The notes: generated by a model from the sequence alone, not told the origin. A stretch of DNA of 64,000 nt from Saprospiraceae bacterium (GCA_016708265.1 JADJGA010000012.1:1221982-1285981); one strand, 5' to 3'; shown: positions 26,778-36,701, counted from the stretch's first letter. Program-made: numbers and translations.

Positions 26778-29476
26778 TGCCCCAGATGATCATACTACAG
26801 CCTGATTACCTTGTTGATGTCACTGCAATAGCTGAATGCTTCAAACCCTTCGGAGGCCACTCAAAATATTATTTGCTCAATAAACTTTCGCTTGATCCCT
26901 TTTCAATCCATATTACAATTGGAAATATCGTCAATTATTTCCTTGATGAGATCATCACAAATCCTGATATACAATTTGATGATGTAGTCAATGAAATATT
27001 CCAGCTTGATCCTATCCGGTTTTCACTTATGGAAGACAGTGAATTGAAATCAGTGATAGTAACATTAAAAACTCATTTCGACAATGTAAAACGGGTCATA
27101 TCGGAAGATTTTAAAAGCATTTACCTCGATGTTGAAAAATGTATACTTGAACCAAGTTTTTATTCTCCGGTATTTGGACTGCAGGGCAGACTTGACGTGT
27201 TTCATCAGAAAAAAAAATCCAATGAAGCAGCTATTATCGAGTTGAAATCAGGCAAATTGTTCATGCCAAATGTCTATGGACTCAATACTAATCACTATAC
27301 TCAGACCCTGCTTTATGAACTTATGATCAGATCGGTTTATAATTTTGACCTCAAGCCTATAAACTTTATATTGTATTCAGCACTGGATAAAACCAATATC
27401 CGTTTTGCTCCGACCATAAGTGCACAGCAACGTGAGGCTATATCAATCCGAAATGATATTGTAGAAATAGAAGAGAAGATCATTAATGGGCGGACCAGTA
27501 GTACTGTATTTGATATTGTAAATCCTGAAAATTTTCCTGGTGCTTCGGGATTTATTTCAAGAGACCTCGGAAAACTGGATGAAATAATCAGATCAATGAA
27601 TGATGTTGAAAAAGCATATTACGGGCATTTCGCATCTTTCATTGCAAGAGAGCAGAAGTATTCAAAAACGGGATATTACAGGGAAGGAATCACTACAGGA
27701 CAATCCACACTGTGGTTATTGAATGAAAAGCAAAAATCTGATCAGTTCTCAATTCTACAACAACTTAAACTCATCGAATTGAGTGTTGAAGACAGTTCGA
27801 CAGCAACTTTGGAAAAGACAATAACTACAAATGAACTGGCCAATTTCAGAAAAGGTGACATTGTTTTGCTTTACCCGTATAATTTAAAAAGCAACAGCCA
27901 GATTGAAAGTCAGATCTTCAAATGTACGATAACAGACCTGTTGCCAGATAGAATAATTGTAAAACTAAGAACCAGGATCAGGAATCTGCAATTTGAAACA
28001 AAAAACACACTCTGGAATCTGGAACATGATTACCTGGATACCGGTTTTTCAAAAATGCATACAGGCCTGATCAAGTTTTTCAGTTACCCGCAACAAAAAA
28101 GAGATATCATACTCACAGTGAAACCACCTTTGCAGCCTGAAATAACTCCTGCAATAGTGATTGAAAATGAATTGACTGAAAAACAATCGAAAATGGTGGA
28201 CAGGATAGTCGCTTGTGAAGATTATTTCCTGCTTTGGGGGCCTCCGGGTACAGGCAAAACAAGTAAGATCATCAGAGCTGCTGTTGAGCGACTTCTGAAA
28301 AACAATGAGAACATTATGCTGGTAGCATATACCAACAGGGCAGTTGATGAATTGTGCGAAGCTGTCGAAAATATTTCCGAAAATTCAGGAGTAAATTATA
28401 TAAGGATAGGAAGCAGGTATTCCTGTGATGAAAAATATCATGACAAATTGCTCGATAGTCATGTCAGAAACCTGAAAACGAGATCTAAACTGAAAGAACT
28501 GATTAAAGAGACAAGCATTTTTATATCTACAGTCAGTTCATTGCTTGGAAAAGAAGAGATATTCAGAATAAAAAATTTCAATACGATAATTGTCGATGAA
28601 GCATCTCAGCTGCTGGAACCAATGATCATATCAATATTGCCCAATTTCATGAGATTTGTCCTGGTAGGTGATCACATGCAACTGCCTGCGGTGGTCTCAC
28701 AGTCAAAAGAAACAACAATTGTTGATAACAAAGACCTTAAATCGATAGGCCTGACTGACCTGAGCAATTCATTATTCGAAAGGATGTTTTCGAGGGCAAT
28801 TGAAAATAAATGGGAATGGGCTTACGGCATGCTTGATGAACAGGGCAGGATGCATGAAACAATAATGGTATTTCCAAATAGCATTTTCTATGACAATAAA
28901 CTTAAAACTATAGATGCTATCGATCGTCTTACTGTCAAAAGAATGCTAATACCTGATAATGAACTTCAGAAAAAATTGATAGATCAAAGGCTGGTATATT
29001 TACCATCTGAGACTAAAAAATCTGAGATTTTCGCAAAGAACAATGAAGACGAAGCTGATAAAATTGTAAAGCTGATAAGCGAATGGATACAAATATACAA
29101 GTTGAACGGACTTGATCTTGAAAATGATTCAATAGGAGTGATAACCACCTTCAGGGCACAAATCGCAACCATAAAAAACAAATTATTAAAAGCAGGTATT
29201 GATACCGAAAAAATATCGATCGATACAGTAGAGAGATACCAGGGTTCTGCAAGAGACATAATAATTTACTCCATGGCTGTCAATTCAATACCCAGGTTCG
29301 AGCAGATAATCAATTCTGATAAAAATGATCTGGACCGCAAACTCAACGTCGTCATCACCCGGGCAAAGGAGCATTTCATAATACTTGGAAATGAGGAGAT
29401 ACTCCAAAGCAATAAATTGTACAGTCAGTTGATCAAAGACTCTTATAGAATTGAGATTACGGGAAAAAAAGCATGA
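26777..29476 (+). CDS. Dna2-like superfamily 1 helicase with RecB/Cas4-type nuclease domain
   Basis: This is an 899-residue protein joining a PD-(D/E)xK nuclease and an SF1B helicase. The nuclease motifs are GLQGRLDVF (Asp) and AIIELKSGK (Glu-x-Lys) at about residues 135-160, with HYTQTLLYELMI after them. Helicase motifs are GPPGTGKTS (about 488), VDEASQLLEP (about 605), GDHMQLPAVV (about 631) and VVITRAKEHFII (about 858). The four cysteines of a Cas4/AddB iron-sulfur cluster are not evident. It probably cleaves and unwinds flap or branched DNA in repair or replication; a defence role is possible but unsupported. The upstream frame may be its N-terminus. Confidence 0.87.
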   Translation: MPQMIILQPDYLVDVTAIAECFKPFGGHSKYYLLNKLSLDPFSIHITIGNIVNYFLDEIITNPDIQFDDVVNEIFQLDPIRFSLMEDSELKSVIVTLKTHFDNVKRVISEDFKSIYLDVEKCILEPSFYSPVFGLQGRLDVFHQKKKSNEAAIIELKSGKLFMPNVYGLNTNHYTQTLLYELMIRSVYNFDLKPINFILYSALDKTNIRFAPTISAQQREAISIRNDIVEIEEKIINGRTSSTVFDIVNPENFPGASGFISRDLGKLDEIIRSMNDVEKAYYGHFASFIAREQKYSKTGYYREGITTGQSTLWLLNEKQKSDQFSILQQLKLIELSVEDSSTATLEKTITTNELANFRKGDIVLLYPYNLKSNSQIESQIFKCTITDLLPDRIIVKLRTRIRNLQFETKNTLWNLEHDYLDTGFSKMHTGLIKFFSYPQQKRDIILTVKPPLQPEITPAIVIENELTEKQSKMVDRIVACEDYFLLWGPPGTGKTSKIIRAAVERLLKNNENIMLVAYTNRAVDELCEAVENISENSGVNYIRIGSRYSCDEKYHDKLLDSHVRNLKTRSKLKELIKETSIFISTVSSLLGKEEIFRIKNFNTIIVDEASQLLEPMIISILPNFMRFVLVGDHMQLPAVVSQSKETTIVDNKDLKSIGLTDLSNSLFERMFSRAIENKWEWAYGMLDEQGRMHETIMVFPNSIFYDNKLKTIDAIDRLTVKRMLIPDNELQKKLIDQRLVYLPSETKKSEIFAKNNEDEADKIVKLISEWIQIYKLNGLDLENDSIGVITTFRAQIATIKNKLLKAGIDTEKISIDTVERYQGSARDIIIYSMAVNSIPRFEQIINSDKNDLDRKLNVVITRAKEHFIILGNEEILQSNKLYSQLIKDSYRIEITGKKA

Positions 29477-29559
29477 TTTTGCAAATAAGGTGGGTATTGT
29501 AGAACGGCTCGCATCCACTACGTGTTGGTGTTTAGCCGACAGGATGGTTTATTGCTTTG

Positions 29560-30267
29560 TTACTTTTTTTTTATTTTATATTTCTTGTTCCTGATAATTG
29601 CTTCTATTTTATACATATTTTTCGATTCTCTTACTATGAATTTATCCATTCCCCACATCACATGTTTATTACTGACATGAGCCCAAATCACATTTATTAT
29701 TGGTATTGTGATATTTACACATCCAAACTCATTTGGTAAAAATATTGGATCAGTAGTTGGAGTATTGAAAATCTCTACCCATAATTTATTAATATTATTG
29801 ACTTTATCCTTAGTAAGTGTTATTTGATTTAAGTCAGTTTCTTTTCCCAATGTATTAGTACTCCAGAGATTCAAGGTGTCATTACTCTTTGAAATTCCCA
29901 TTATTGATAAGCCGAACCAATACGTTGACATTGAACTTGTTGGATTGTATGATGAAAGATATTCTTTAAAATTTAAAGTAACTACCTCTTCTTGACATTT
30001 TGAAGAAGTCGGTTTAGTTAATTTATCTAAATAGTTTTGTTTATCCAATATTAGAACTAATGTGTCTCCTACGTAATAATATTTACCGAAATTTAAACTT
30101 ACTCCTGATACATCGTGTTCAGCATATACTAAATCGTAAGTATTGTTTGGATATAATGTTATTCCATTAAAGCTGAAGTTGTTTGGTTTTACAATAACTG
30201 ATTTACATGCGCTTAACCAAAGTGAAATCAGAATAATAATTAATATTGTAAATGTTTGTTTTTTCAT
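29560..30267 (-). CDS. Lipoprotein of unknown function
   Basis: This is a 235-residue protein with a lipoprotein signal (MKKQTFTILIIILISLWLSAC) and no recognised domain. The mature part is rich in Asn, Thr and Tyr, with predicted beta-strands (FNGITLYPNNTYDLVY, KYYYVGDTLVLILD), and ends in a lysine-rich tail. It has its own transcript: neighbours on both sides are distant or on the other strand. It could be a surface or periplasmic protein; no further assignment is possible. Confidence 0.6.
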   Translation of the reverse strand: MKKQTFTILIIILISLWLSACKSVIVKPNNFSFNGITLYPNNTYDLVYAEHDVSGVSLNFGKYYYVGDTLVLILDKQNYLDKLTKPTSSKCQEEVVTLNFKEYLSSYNPTSSMSTYWFGLSIMGISKSNDTLNLWSTNTLGKETDLNQITLTKDKVNNINKLWVEIFNTPTTDPIFLPNEFGCVNITIPIINVIWAHVSNKHVMWGMDKFIVRESKNMYKIEAIIRNKKYKIKKK

Positions 30268-30671
30268 TCTAATTCTGACTAATGTTTAAATATGCTGTTG
30301 AATTTCAATTATTTTTAAATTTAACTGGACCAACATTTGAAATACACTTCTTTGCTTGATTAGAAAAGTTTTTTGTTAATTCTAATTGTACAAATCGGGG
30401 ATGCAGACTTAGTACTTGCTGAATTTGCTGGCTATGTATACCTTTTGGTAATTTATTAAATCTGTTTGCTGCTATCAGAAGTTTCCGTCAAAAGACGGAC
30501 GAATCCAAAACTTCGAACAAATATAATATATCACCTCTGAATATATACCATAATTTATAGAATAAAACTTTCCATAATTATTTATCAAAAATACCTTTTT
30601 TTCTCAAAATAATACCGTTTTTTTACGAAATGCATACAATTATTTGGTTAAGTCATAGTAATCGGGGCAAG
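30268..30671. other. AT-rich intergenic region
   Basis: About 400 bases without a gene. A short perfect hairpin TCCGTC-AAAA-GACGGA lies near 30485. No clear promoter was seen. Confidence 0.45.
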
Positions 30672-31115
30672 TTACTTTACTGTGTAAATTGTCGCTTGTC
30701 TCGCTGTCAAACGCCATTTTCCCTTTGTTTTTATCCAGATATGAGTGTATCGGCGTGTAACAATTTTCCCTGCGTTATTTGTCAGGTTTTGTGGAGTAAC
30801 AACTTCGTGTCCCATAGTAATTGCAATATTTTGAGTAAATGTGACCCGTTCGATTACCCGTTCAACTGTTGAATAGTCTATTTGTCCGCTTCTAATGAAA
30901 CTTAAAATTTGAGGAACAGTTACTATTTCTCCATAAGGGTTATTGACAACAAAATCTTTTGCCCAAAGTTTGAGAAGTGTTGCAGTGTCCGCCTTGTAAA
31001 TAGATGTACTTTCAAGTTGGTCTAATCTTCTAATTTCAATTTCGTCCTTTGACTGTCCGAATGAAAATTGTACTGTCAAAGTAAAAAGTGTTAAAATGAG
31101 AACTGCTCTTTTCAT
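30672..31115 (-). CDS. Secreted NTF2-like / DUF4440 family protein
   Basis: About 147 residues: a signal peptide (MKRAVLILTLFTLTVQFSFG) and one SnoaL/NTF2-like domain. Fold patterns are EIEIRRLDQLESTSIYKADTA, LLKLWAKDFVVNNPYGEIVT and, at the end, RRYTHIWIKTKGKWRLTARQ. Members of this superfamily bind small hydrophobic ligands or act as simple enzymes; no catalytic residue set is recognisable. The ATG at 31113-31115 fits the signal peptide. It is a stand-alone gene. Confidence 0.75.
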   Translation of the reverse strand: MKRAVLILTLFTLTVQFSFGQSKDEIEIRRLDQLESTSIYKADTATLLKLWAKDFVVNNPYGEIVTVPQILSFIRSGQIDYSTVERVIERVTFTQNIAITMGHEVVTPQNLTNNAGKIVTRRYTHIWIKTKGKWRLTARQATIYTVK

Positions 31116-31497
31116 AATTTTAATTATTTGTAGATGAAGATTAAAAAGTCGTGATGTGTAATTTCTTAAATTAGCCAATTACTTAATTATCTGCCCGGGT
31201 TTTAACTTTCTTGTTTTTTCGTCAAATATACAAGTTTTTTCACAAATCATCATATGTTGATTTTATTTGTAATAAACTTTTTCTTTTATATGGATAAATT
31301 TCTGAAGTTTACGATATGGACTCTTATTTAATTAATATTAGGGACCAGATTAAGACAAATGATTTATATGCCTCGTGTATTTAATGATCATGTTTTACAA
31401 GATTTAAGGATATAGATTACTTGACAGAATATTAAAATCTTGTTCATCATTTATTTGTGCTAATACTTATCCATACATTTTGTAACTCTATTCCATG
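31116..31497. other. AT-rich intergenic region
   Basis: About 380 bases with no gene, hairpin or promoter that I can support. Confidence 0.4.
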
Positions 31498-32211
31498 TCA
31501 ATTCTTTACTTTAGGTACTATTTCATTAATATTTTGAATAAGATCAAGTCCCGAATAGTATTTCCCCTGTCCATAAATTATTGGATTAAATAAATCCATG
31601 TCTACCTCTCCATCTTCATTCAAAAGCCTATCGTCAATTTTAGCATCTATAACCTGTCCTATAAATTGCCGGTGCGAGCCTAAATCATGGTATTCGGTTA
31701 CTTTGCACTCTAATACTATGGGAAACTCCTTAATATAGGGTGCATTGACATATTCTGATTTTACTGGCGTAAGACCCGTCTCTTCAAATTTATTCATATC
31801 TTTTCCAGAATATTTTCCTGCAAAAGTCACATAACTTATAAGTGAAGCATCGGGTACATTTACGGTAAATGCCATATTGGCCATTATGCAATGGTACGAA
31901 TAGGTGGCAGGTCTTAACGATACAGAAACTTTCAAAGGCTTTGAGTTTGCCACTCCAAACCATGCTGCTGTCATTATGTTTGGTACACCATCCTTATCAT
32001 AACTTCCGATTACCATTGCCGGCTCAGGAAATACCAGATTTTTTTCTCCCAGAGATCTTTTTGTATATACCTTTTCACTTGTATTTACATGGGTTGTTTT
32101 CTTAAAAAGACTTTTAATCCTCGCGGCTGGGGTTACTGAATCCCTACCCGCAAGGAGCAATACCAAAATAATGATTGCCATAATAATATTTAAAATTTTT
32201 GATTTATTCAT
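31498..32211 (-). CDS. Membrane-anchored flavin reductase family protein
   Basis: This is a 237-residue protein with an N-terminal hydrophobic anchor (MNKSKILNIIMAIIILVLLLAG), then a flavin reductase-like FMN-binding split barrel. Patterns are FPEPAMVIGSYDKDGVPNIMTAAWFG, SLRPATYSYHCIM and TFAGKYSGKDMNKFEETGL. It resembles flavoredoxin-type proteins, usually cytosolic, so the anchor is unusual. It lies 21 bases downstream of the FMN-binding polyferredoxin gene on the same strand; the two probably form an electron-transfer pair. Direction of electron flow and partner are unknown. Confidence 0.82.
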   Translation of the reverse strand: MNKSKILNIIMAIIILVLLLAGRDSVTPAARIKSLFKKTTHVNTSEKVYTKRSLGEKNLVFPEPAMVIGSYDKDGVPNIMTAAWFGVANSKPLKVSVSLRPATYSYHCIMANMAFTVNVPDASLISYVTFAGKYSGKDMNKFEETGLTPVKSEYVNAPYIKEFPIVLECKVTEYHDLGSHRQFIGQVIDAKIDDRLLNEDGEVDMDLFNPIIYGQGKYYSGLDLIQNINEIVPKVKN

Positions 32212-32232
32212 GTCATTTTTATTTTCTTGATT

Positions 32233-33354
32233 CTATTTATTATGTACTTTGTTTATTAAACATCCTGTCGGGCAAAAGGCACACCATGGTTTATTAAAAA
32301 ATAATGACATAATTGCTATGACAGAAGCAAAGGCAAACAATACTGCTCCCGCCACTTTAATTATAAATACCATAAAGGGTTCCAGATAACTTAGCTCTAT
32401 TTTAAATCCTAAAACAAGGCTTATCAATATCAGTGCAAGATATATTTCACTCAAAGACAGCGGGCTGCTTTTTAAATTGATGTTTCGTTTTTTTGCAGGA
32501 GATATTTTATTTATCAATTCCTGAAATGCTCCCATTGGACATAGATAATTACAATAAAATTTTGCCTTATCAAAAAGTGGCATTGTTAAAGCCATTATTA
32601 ATAATGTTGTTGATTGCCAGTTTGTTCTCCATGCGATTCCATTTGTTAACCAGCCATAGAGTAATTTAACAGAAAGAACCTTTCCTGTATATATCCCTAT
32701 AACCAAAAATACTATTACAAGATATATCCAACGATATTTTTTAATAGAATTGACATGCGACATAAATATGGATAATAGTATCACCAAAAGAAACAGAGAA
32801 TCTTTTGCAATGCTTGAAATATCTCTTTTCAATTGGGTTTTTTCTTCTTTTAAATATTGGGCTGCTCCCTGTCTTACACCTCGAATAATTGCAATGCTCG
32901 ATTCTGTAGCCCCTGAAACGGCATCAACTTCCGCATAAGATACTTTGTTTATATTCATTCCTTCCCATTTGCTCAATAGTTTATCTTGCTTTATGTATTC
33001 CATAAATTCAGTTGTTTCGTTATTGGCAAGTAGTTGAATCTTTATAATGGTATCTCCTTTCATTCCTATAAATAAAGGGACTCTTCCACCATAACCATGA
33101 TTCTTGCTAACCAGTATACCCATGCCCGTTGTATCATTAGGGGATAATACCTTGAAAACATTTTCGTTTGTTTCAATCCAGTTATTGGCTTCAGGAAATA
33201 TCTCCCTTATTAATTTTAGATCAATGTTGATTTTATCACTTTTACTATCAAATTTAAAATCCCAGCCACTGCTTATGCCCACCACAACAATAAGAATAAT
33301 AAATAAAGAATAATGATATAAACCTGCCTTTTTTTGAATTTGCTTTTTTAGCAT
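32233..33354 (-). CDS. FMN-binding, 4Fe-4S membrane electron-transfer protein (NosR/RnfG-like)
   Basis: This is a 373-residue membrane protein. After an N-terminal helix comes an extracytoplasmic FMN-binding domain with the covalent flavinylation motif DAVSGATESS (threonine as FMN site, attached by ApbE). About five transmembrane helices follow, then two cysteine clusters, CNYLCPMGAFQ and WCAFCPTGC, for iron-sulfur centres. This layout matches NosR/RnfG-like proteins that move electrons across the inner membrane. Its downstream partner is an anchored flavin reductase, so an extracytoplasmic flavin-based reductive pathway is plausible. No apbE is in the window. Confidence 0.85.
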   Translation of the reverse strand: MLKKQIQKKAGLYHYSLFIILIVVVGISSGWDFKFDSKSDKINIDLKLIREIFPEANNWIETNENVFKVLSPNDTTGMGILVSKNHGYGGRVPLFIGMKGDTIIKIQLLANNETTEFMEYIKQDKLLSKWEGMNINKVSYAEVDAVSGATESSIAIIRGVRQGAAQYLKEEKTQLKRDISSIAKDSLFLLVILLSIFMSHVNSIKKYRWIYLVIVFLVIGIYTGKVLSVKLLYGWLTNGIAWRTNWQSTTLLIMALTMPLFDKAKFYCNYLCPMGAFQELINKISPAKKRNINLKSSPLSLSEIYLALILISLVLGFKIELSYLEPFMVFIIKVAGAVLFAFASVIAIMSLFFNKPWCAFCPTGCLINKVHNK

Positions 33355-33682
33355 ACTTTGGAATGTATTGATTTTTGTATTGTACTTGAACTAACTATGT
33401 TTAATATCTGTTCCAGCAGTTTTTTCTTTCATATTATTTATAAATATTCATATTTTCATCATATACTTTGCTGTCAATGCTTAAAAATTTAATACACTGT
33501 GGAAGATATGATTTTGAGACAATGTTTTATTAGGCTTTAGCTGTTTTGAACTATCAGATACCCATACTATAAAAGGTATGTCAATTTGTTCTTTAGATGC
33601 AAAACTCATTGGTACTCCGTGCATATAAAGATTAGTCTGTGTTGGTGTTGTCACCGATTGGGAGATGGTTTGAATTACGGAA

Positions 33683-33825
33683 ATTTTACCTGCAAGGTTT
33701 CGGTAAAATATCCTGTATTCTGCAGCTCGGACTCCCGATCGGTATCGGGACCGTACAGTCCTATCCTTATATTTTTAAACAACATCATGAATTGACAATT
33801 AACAATTGACAATTAACAATTAAAT
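33683..33825. repeat. Dispersed hairpin repeat, copy 2, with AATT run
   Basis: It begins TTTACCTGCAAGGTTTCGG, an inverted repeat (TTTACC..GGTAAA), then CAGCTCGGACTCCCGATCGG and TATCGGGACCGTACAGTCC (hairpin CCCGATCGGTATCGGG), followed by ACAATTAACAATT-type runs to 33825. It matches copies near 26.0 and 41.7 kb. The surrounding 500-base gap holds no gene. Confidence 0.75.
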
Positions 33826-33856
33826 CGTACTTTGTAAATCGTAAATCTTATATTCT

Positions 33857-34792
33857 TCAGCTCAGATTCAAAGCATCATAGGCATCCATAACGACCTTCA
33901 CCGCCTGTGCCGAGTCTTTCAAAAGTGCCGTCTCGCTGTCGTTGAGTTTTATTTCAATGATCCTGCTGATACCATTTTCTCCTAATTGAACCGGAACTCC
34001 AAGATATATATTGTCCATTCCGTATTCTCCTTCGAGCTTTACGCAGCAAGGAAAAATCCTGCCATCACCTTTCAGAATTGATTCTACCATTTGTGCTGCA
34101 GCAGCTCCGGGAGCATACCATGCAGATGTACCCATAAGTTTAACGAGTTCACCTCCTCCTCCTTTTGCCCTGTCAACCAGCCTGTTGATCGTAGCATCAT
34201 CCATGATTTCAGTCAGGGGAATTCCTGCAATTGTTGTATATCTTGGTAGTGGCACCATTGTATCACCGTGGCCTCCTAACAGGAGTGTATGAATATCTTT
34301 TGGAGATACATTCAGTTCTTCTGCAATAAATGCTGTAAATCTTGCCGTATCGAGTATGCCTGCCATACCGAAGACTTTCGTCCTGTCCAGACCGGAGGTT
34401 TTATGAGCTGCATATGTCATAACATCCAGTGGATTGGATACTACAATGATGATCGGATCTTTTGAATATTGAAGAATTGAATTCACAACAGAGCTTACTA
34501 TTTTTGCATTTGTTGAAATCAGGTCATCGCGGCTCATCCCGGGCTTTCTGGGCAATCCGGCTGTAATCACAACTATATCTGAATTTGCAGTATCTGCATA
34601 ATTATCTGTTCCTTTAATTCTGGTCGAATAAAAATCTATAGGTGCCTGCTGCCAGGTATCAAGAGCTTTACCTCTTGCAAAATCCCCCATAATATCAAGA
34701 AGGACGATTTCATTTACCAGATCTTTATGTGCCAATACATTAGCTACAGTTGCCCCAACATTGCCGGCTCCGATTACAGTTACTTTTTTCAT
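33857..34792 (-). CDS. mdh: Malate dehydrogenase
   Basis: It interconverts malate and oxaloacetate with NAD in the TCA cycle. It shows GAGNVGATVANVLAHKDLV (Rossmann loop), VVITAGLPRKPGMSRDDLI, VVSNPLDVMTYAA, and GGHGDTMVPLPRYTTIAG with the catalytic histidine. The arginine in AGLPRKPGMSR marks malate over lactate specificity. 311 residues, intact, of the LDH-like MDH type usual in Bacteroidota. A -7 promoter element lies about 50 bases upstream. It is transcribed alone. Confidence 0.95.
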   Translation of the reverse strand: MKKVTVIGAGNVGATVANVLAHKDLVNEIVLLDIMGDFARGKALDTWQQAPIDFYSTRIKGTDNYADTANSDIVVITAGLPRKPGMSRDDLISTNAKIVSSVVNSILQYSKDPIIIVVSNPLDVMTYAAHKTSGLDRTKVFGMAGILDTARFTAFIAEELNVSPKDIHTLLLGGHGDTMVPLPRYTTIAGIPLTEIMDDATINRLVDRAKGGGGELVKLMGTSAWYAPGAAAAQMVESILKGDGRIFPCCVKLEGEYGMDNIYLGVPVQLGENGISRIIEIKLNDSETALLKDSAQAVKVVMDAYDALNLS

Positions 34793-34842
34793 TATAATAA
34801 ATGTTAAAAATTAAATAATTCAATATTAAATATTACGATGTG

Positions 34843-34850
34843 CAAAAGTA
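34843..34850 (-). promoter_or_regulatory. mdh promoter -7 element (TACTTTTG)
   Basis: On the minus strand TACTTTTG fits TAnnTTTG. A TTTG lies 15 bases further upstream, slightly closer than the usual 19-21. The predicted transcript start leaves a leader of roughly 40-45 bases before the mdh ATG. Confidence 0.5.
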
Positions 34851-34982
34851 TTTAATTCTATCGAACAAATCTTATTTTGAATCGGTATTTCTTCAAATAA
34901 TTGAAGACATTTTTTATGATCAGCATTGGAAAAATCACTATCATACTTAGATAGGATGCTTATTCCTGCGAAAATGATTATT

Positions 34983-35777
34983 TCAAACTGAAGTTTTGAG
35001 CTTATCTATGAATTCATTGGCATTTTGAGTCAATTTAAATACATCAGCATTTGGTAATAAAGTATCAGTTTTACATTTTTGCCTGAGCAGTTCCATGTCA
35101 TCATTCCAAAATGTGCCATCAAAGAATTCAAGTCCGTTAAAATCCCTTACTTTATATAATGATTTTTCACCATATGTAGTTCCCAGATAAATATAGCTAA
35201 TAGAATTTTCCTGAGCCCATTTTATCATTCTCCACATAAGCCATTTTCCGACGGGAATATCTTTCAGGTAGCTTGTGTCATAAAATGAAAACCAGAAATG
35301 TAGTGAATCTGCATCGACTGCTGCCAATACGTAAGCAAAAGCTTCATCTTCATTTTTTCTTGTGAATTTAAAAATATCGGTTGCAATTCCCAGTCCAAAA
35401 ATATACTCCAGTCTTTCTCTGTTCATTGCATTGTTTGTAAATCTTTCTTCTGCATATGACAGACAGAAATTCAGGAATTTCTCATCTTTAATAAGTTGTT
35501 TTGTCAGTGGAAGTCTTTCAATAGTAGGTTCAAATTCCGAAACTTTCCTGTTGACCCTGCGGTTTTCGCTTGAATCAGAAAATAATGAAGAATTTACTCT
35601 CAGACTTCGTGCAAGATAAAAAACCGGGTGTGGAAGTGATATATTAGCTGAAAAAGGTAGAAATCCTTGTTTATAGAGCAAATGCAATTCACCGGTTGAT
35701 TCCATCAGTGCATATTCAGCATATCCGAAAGTATATGTTAAATAATTATTATTGAATTCAGCTCTGAATATTTTCAT
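34983..35777 (-). CDS. GNAT-fold, arginyl-tRNA-protein transferase-like protein
   Basis: This is a 264-residue cytosolic protein. Its C-terminal half resembles a GNAT fold of the type in arginyl/leucyl-tRNA-protein transferases: AYVLAAVDADSLHFWFSFYD, VGKWLMWRMIKWAQENSI and YIYLGTTYGEKSLYKVRDF. The N-terminal ~100 residues carry no clear motif. Related Bacteroidota proteins are usually annotated as GNAT or arginine-tRNA-protein transferase-like without experimental proof. Neighbours (mdh, a membrane protein) give no hint. Confidence 0.5.
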   Translation of the reverse strand: MKIFRAEFNNNYLTYTFGYAEYALMESTGELHLLYKQGFLPFSANISLPHPVFYLARSLRVNSSLFSDSSENRRVNRKVSEFEPTIERLPLTKQLIKDEKFLNFCLSYAEERFTNNAMNRERLEYIFGLGIATDIFKFTRKNEDEAFAYVLAAVDADSLHFWFSFYDTSYLKDIPVGKWLMWRMIKWAQENSISYIYLGTTYGEKSLYKVRDFNGLEFFDGTFWNDDMELLRQKCKTDTLLPNADVFKLTQNANEFIDKLKTSV

Positions 35778-35864
35778 AAACTTGTTTCAGTATTGTCTTC
35801 TTGTTTTAATAGAATTTAACTTAAATAATAACTTCTAATTTCTATTTTATCCTGTTTTTAATTA

Positions 35865-36614
35865 TCACTTGACCTGTGCTTCAACCTGAATACCGGTTTT
35901 CTGAACCTTGCCAAATATATAGAATGGCAGATATATCAGCGAAAATAACAAAAGCGCTACAAATTCCAGTTGCAGTATATAATAGGGCCAGTCTCCCAAA
36001 AGGTCATACATGGTTTTTCCGTCAGGTTTGGCAACCATATACATGTAATTTGCACCTATGAGCACATCAATAAAATATACTGAAAATGCCAGCACATTGA
36101 TCCAGAATAAACCATAGAAAATATCTTTGAATTTCATCCGGTAACCGAGAACGAAAATGCCGTAGAAAGCACCGGTAACAAGCCATACATGAATGATCCA
36201 GTATCTCCACCATTCGTAGTGAGGAAATGATTCAGTCAGAGTAGGGGTTAACAATGACTGGAAAGTTCCGGCCATGATCCATAGAAAAAACACACTCCAT
36301 GCCAGTCTGTTTCTGAAATAATAGGCAAAAAACATAAAGATCGGAGAAATATTGCATAGGTGTAAAGGCAAATCAGTTGTTTTGTCGAATATCCCGACAT
36401 ACATGTATATCGGTACTTTAGCTACCTGAAACAAGAAAATGAACATCATCAGTCCATAAATGAAACAATGTTTTCTATCAGATTTTAACCATACCCTTCC
36501 CATGTAAATGAAAAATATCCCAATTACCAGGAATAAGATCACTGAAAGATAATGTTCTGGTGTATAATTCCTGAACTGATTATTTGCGATAAGAAAACTG
36601 TCCATGTCATTCAA
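35865..36614 (-). CDS. TIGR02206/YwaF family integral membrane protein
   Basis: This is a 249-residue protein with seven or so transmembrane helices. It has the family's histidine-rich hallmarks DLPLHLCNISPIFMFFAYYF, the ESFPHYEWWRYWIIHVWLV segment and INVLAFSVYFIDVLIGANYMYM. The family (TIGR02206, TP0381/YwaF) is widely conserved, with unknown function. The gene is intact. It is divergent from gldC, with a ~140-base shared region. Confidence 0.82.
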   Translation of the reverse strand: MNDMDSFLIANNQFRNYTPEHYLSVILFLVIGIFFIYMGRVWLKSDRKHCFIYGLMMFIFLFQVAKVPIYMYVGIFDKTTDLPLHLCNISPIFMFFAYYFRNRLAWSVFFLWIMAGTFQSLLTPTLTESFPHYEWWRYWIIHVWLVTGAFYGIFVLGYRMKFKDIFYGLFWINVLAFSVYFIDVLIGANYMYMVAKPDGKTMYDLLGDWPYYILQLEFVALLLFSLIYLPFYIFGKVQKTGIQVEAQVK

Positions 36615-36668
36615 AATTAATTCAAAAAAGAGTGTAAAAATACTTTATTTATATAAAAATGGAAATAA

Positions 36669-36701
36669 TTTGAGCTTTTTTAATTCATTTAAATACATTT
36701 G
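36669..36701 (+). promoter_or_regulatory. Bacteroidota promoter for gldC/ECF operon
   Basis: TTTG at 36669-36672 and TACATTTG at 36694-36701 are separated by 21 bases, which fits the Bacteroidota housekeeping promoter (TTTG, spacer about 19-21, TAnnTTTG). It places the start of transcription about 45 bases before the GTG of gldC. Confidence 0.65.

Noticed and set aside
26166..29476. A named phage defence system (for example Hachiman or Zorya)
   Set aside because: The helicase-nuclease fits Dna2-like repair proteins and no companion defence domain is recognisable.
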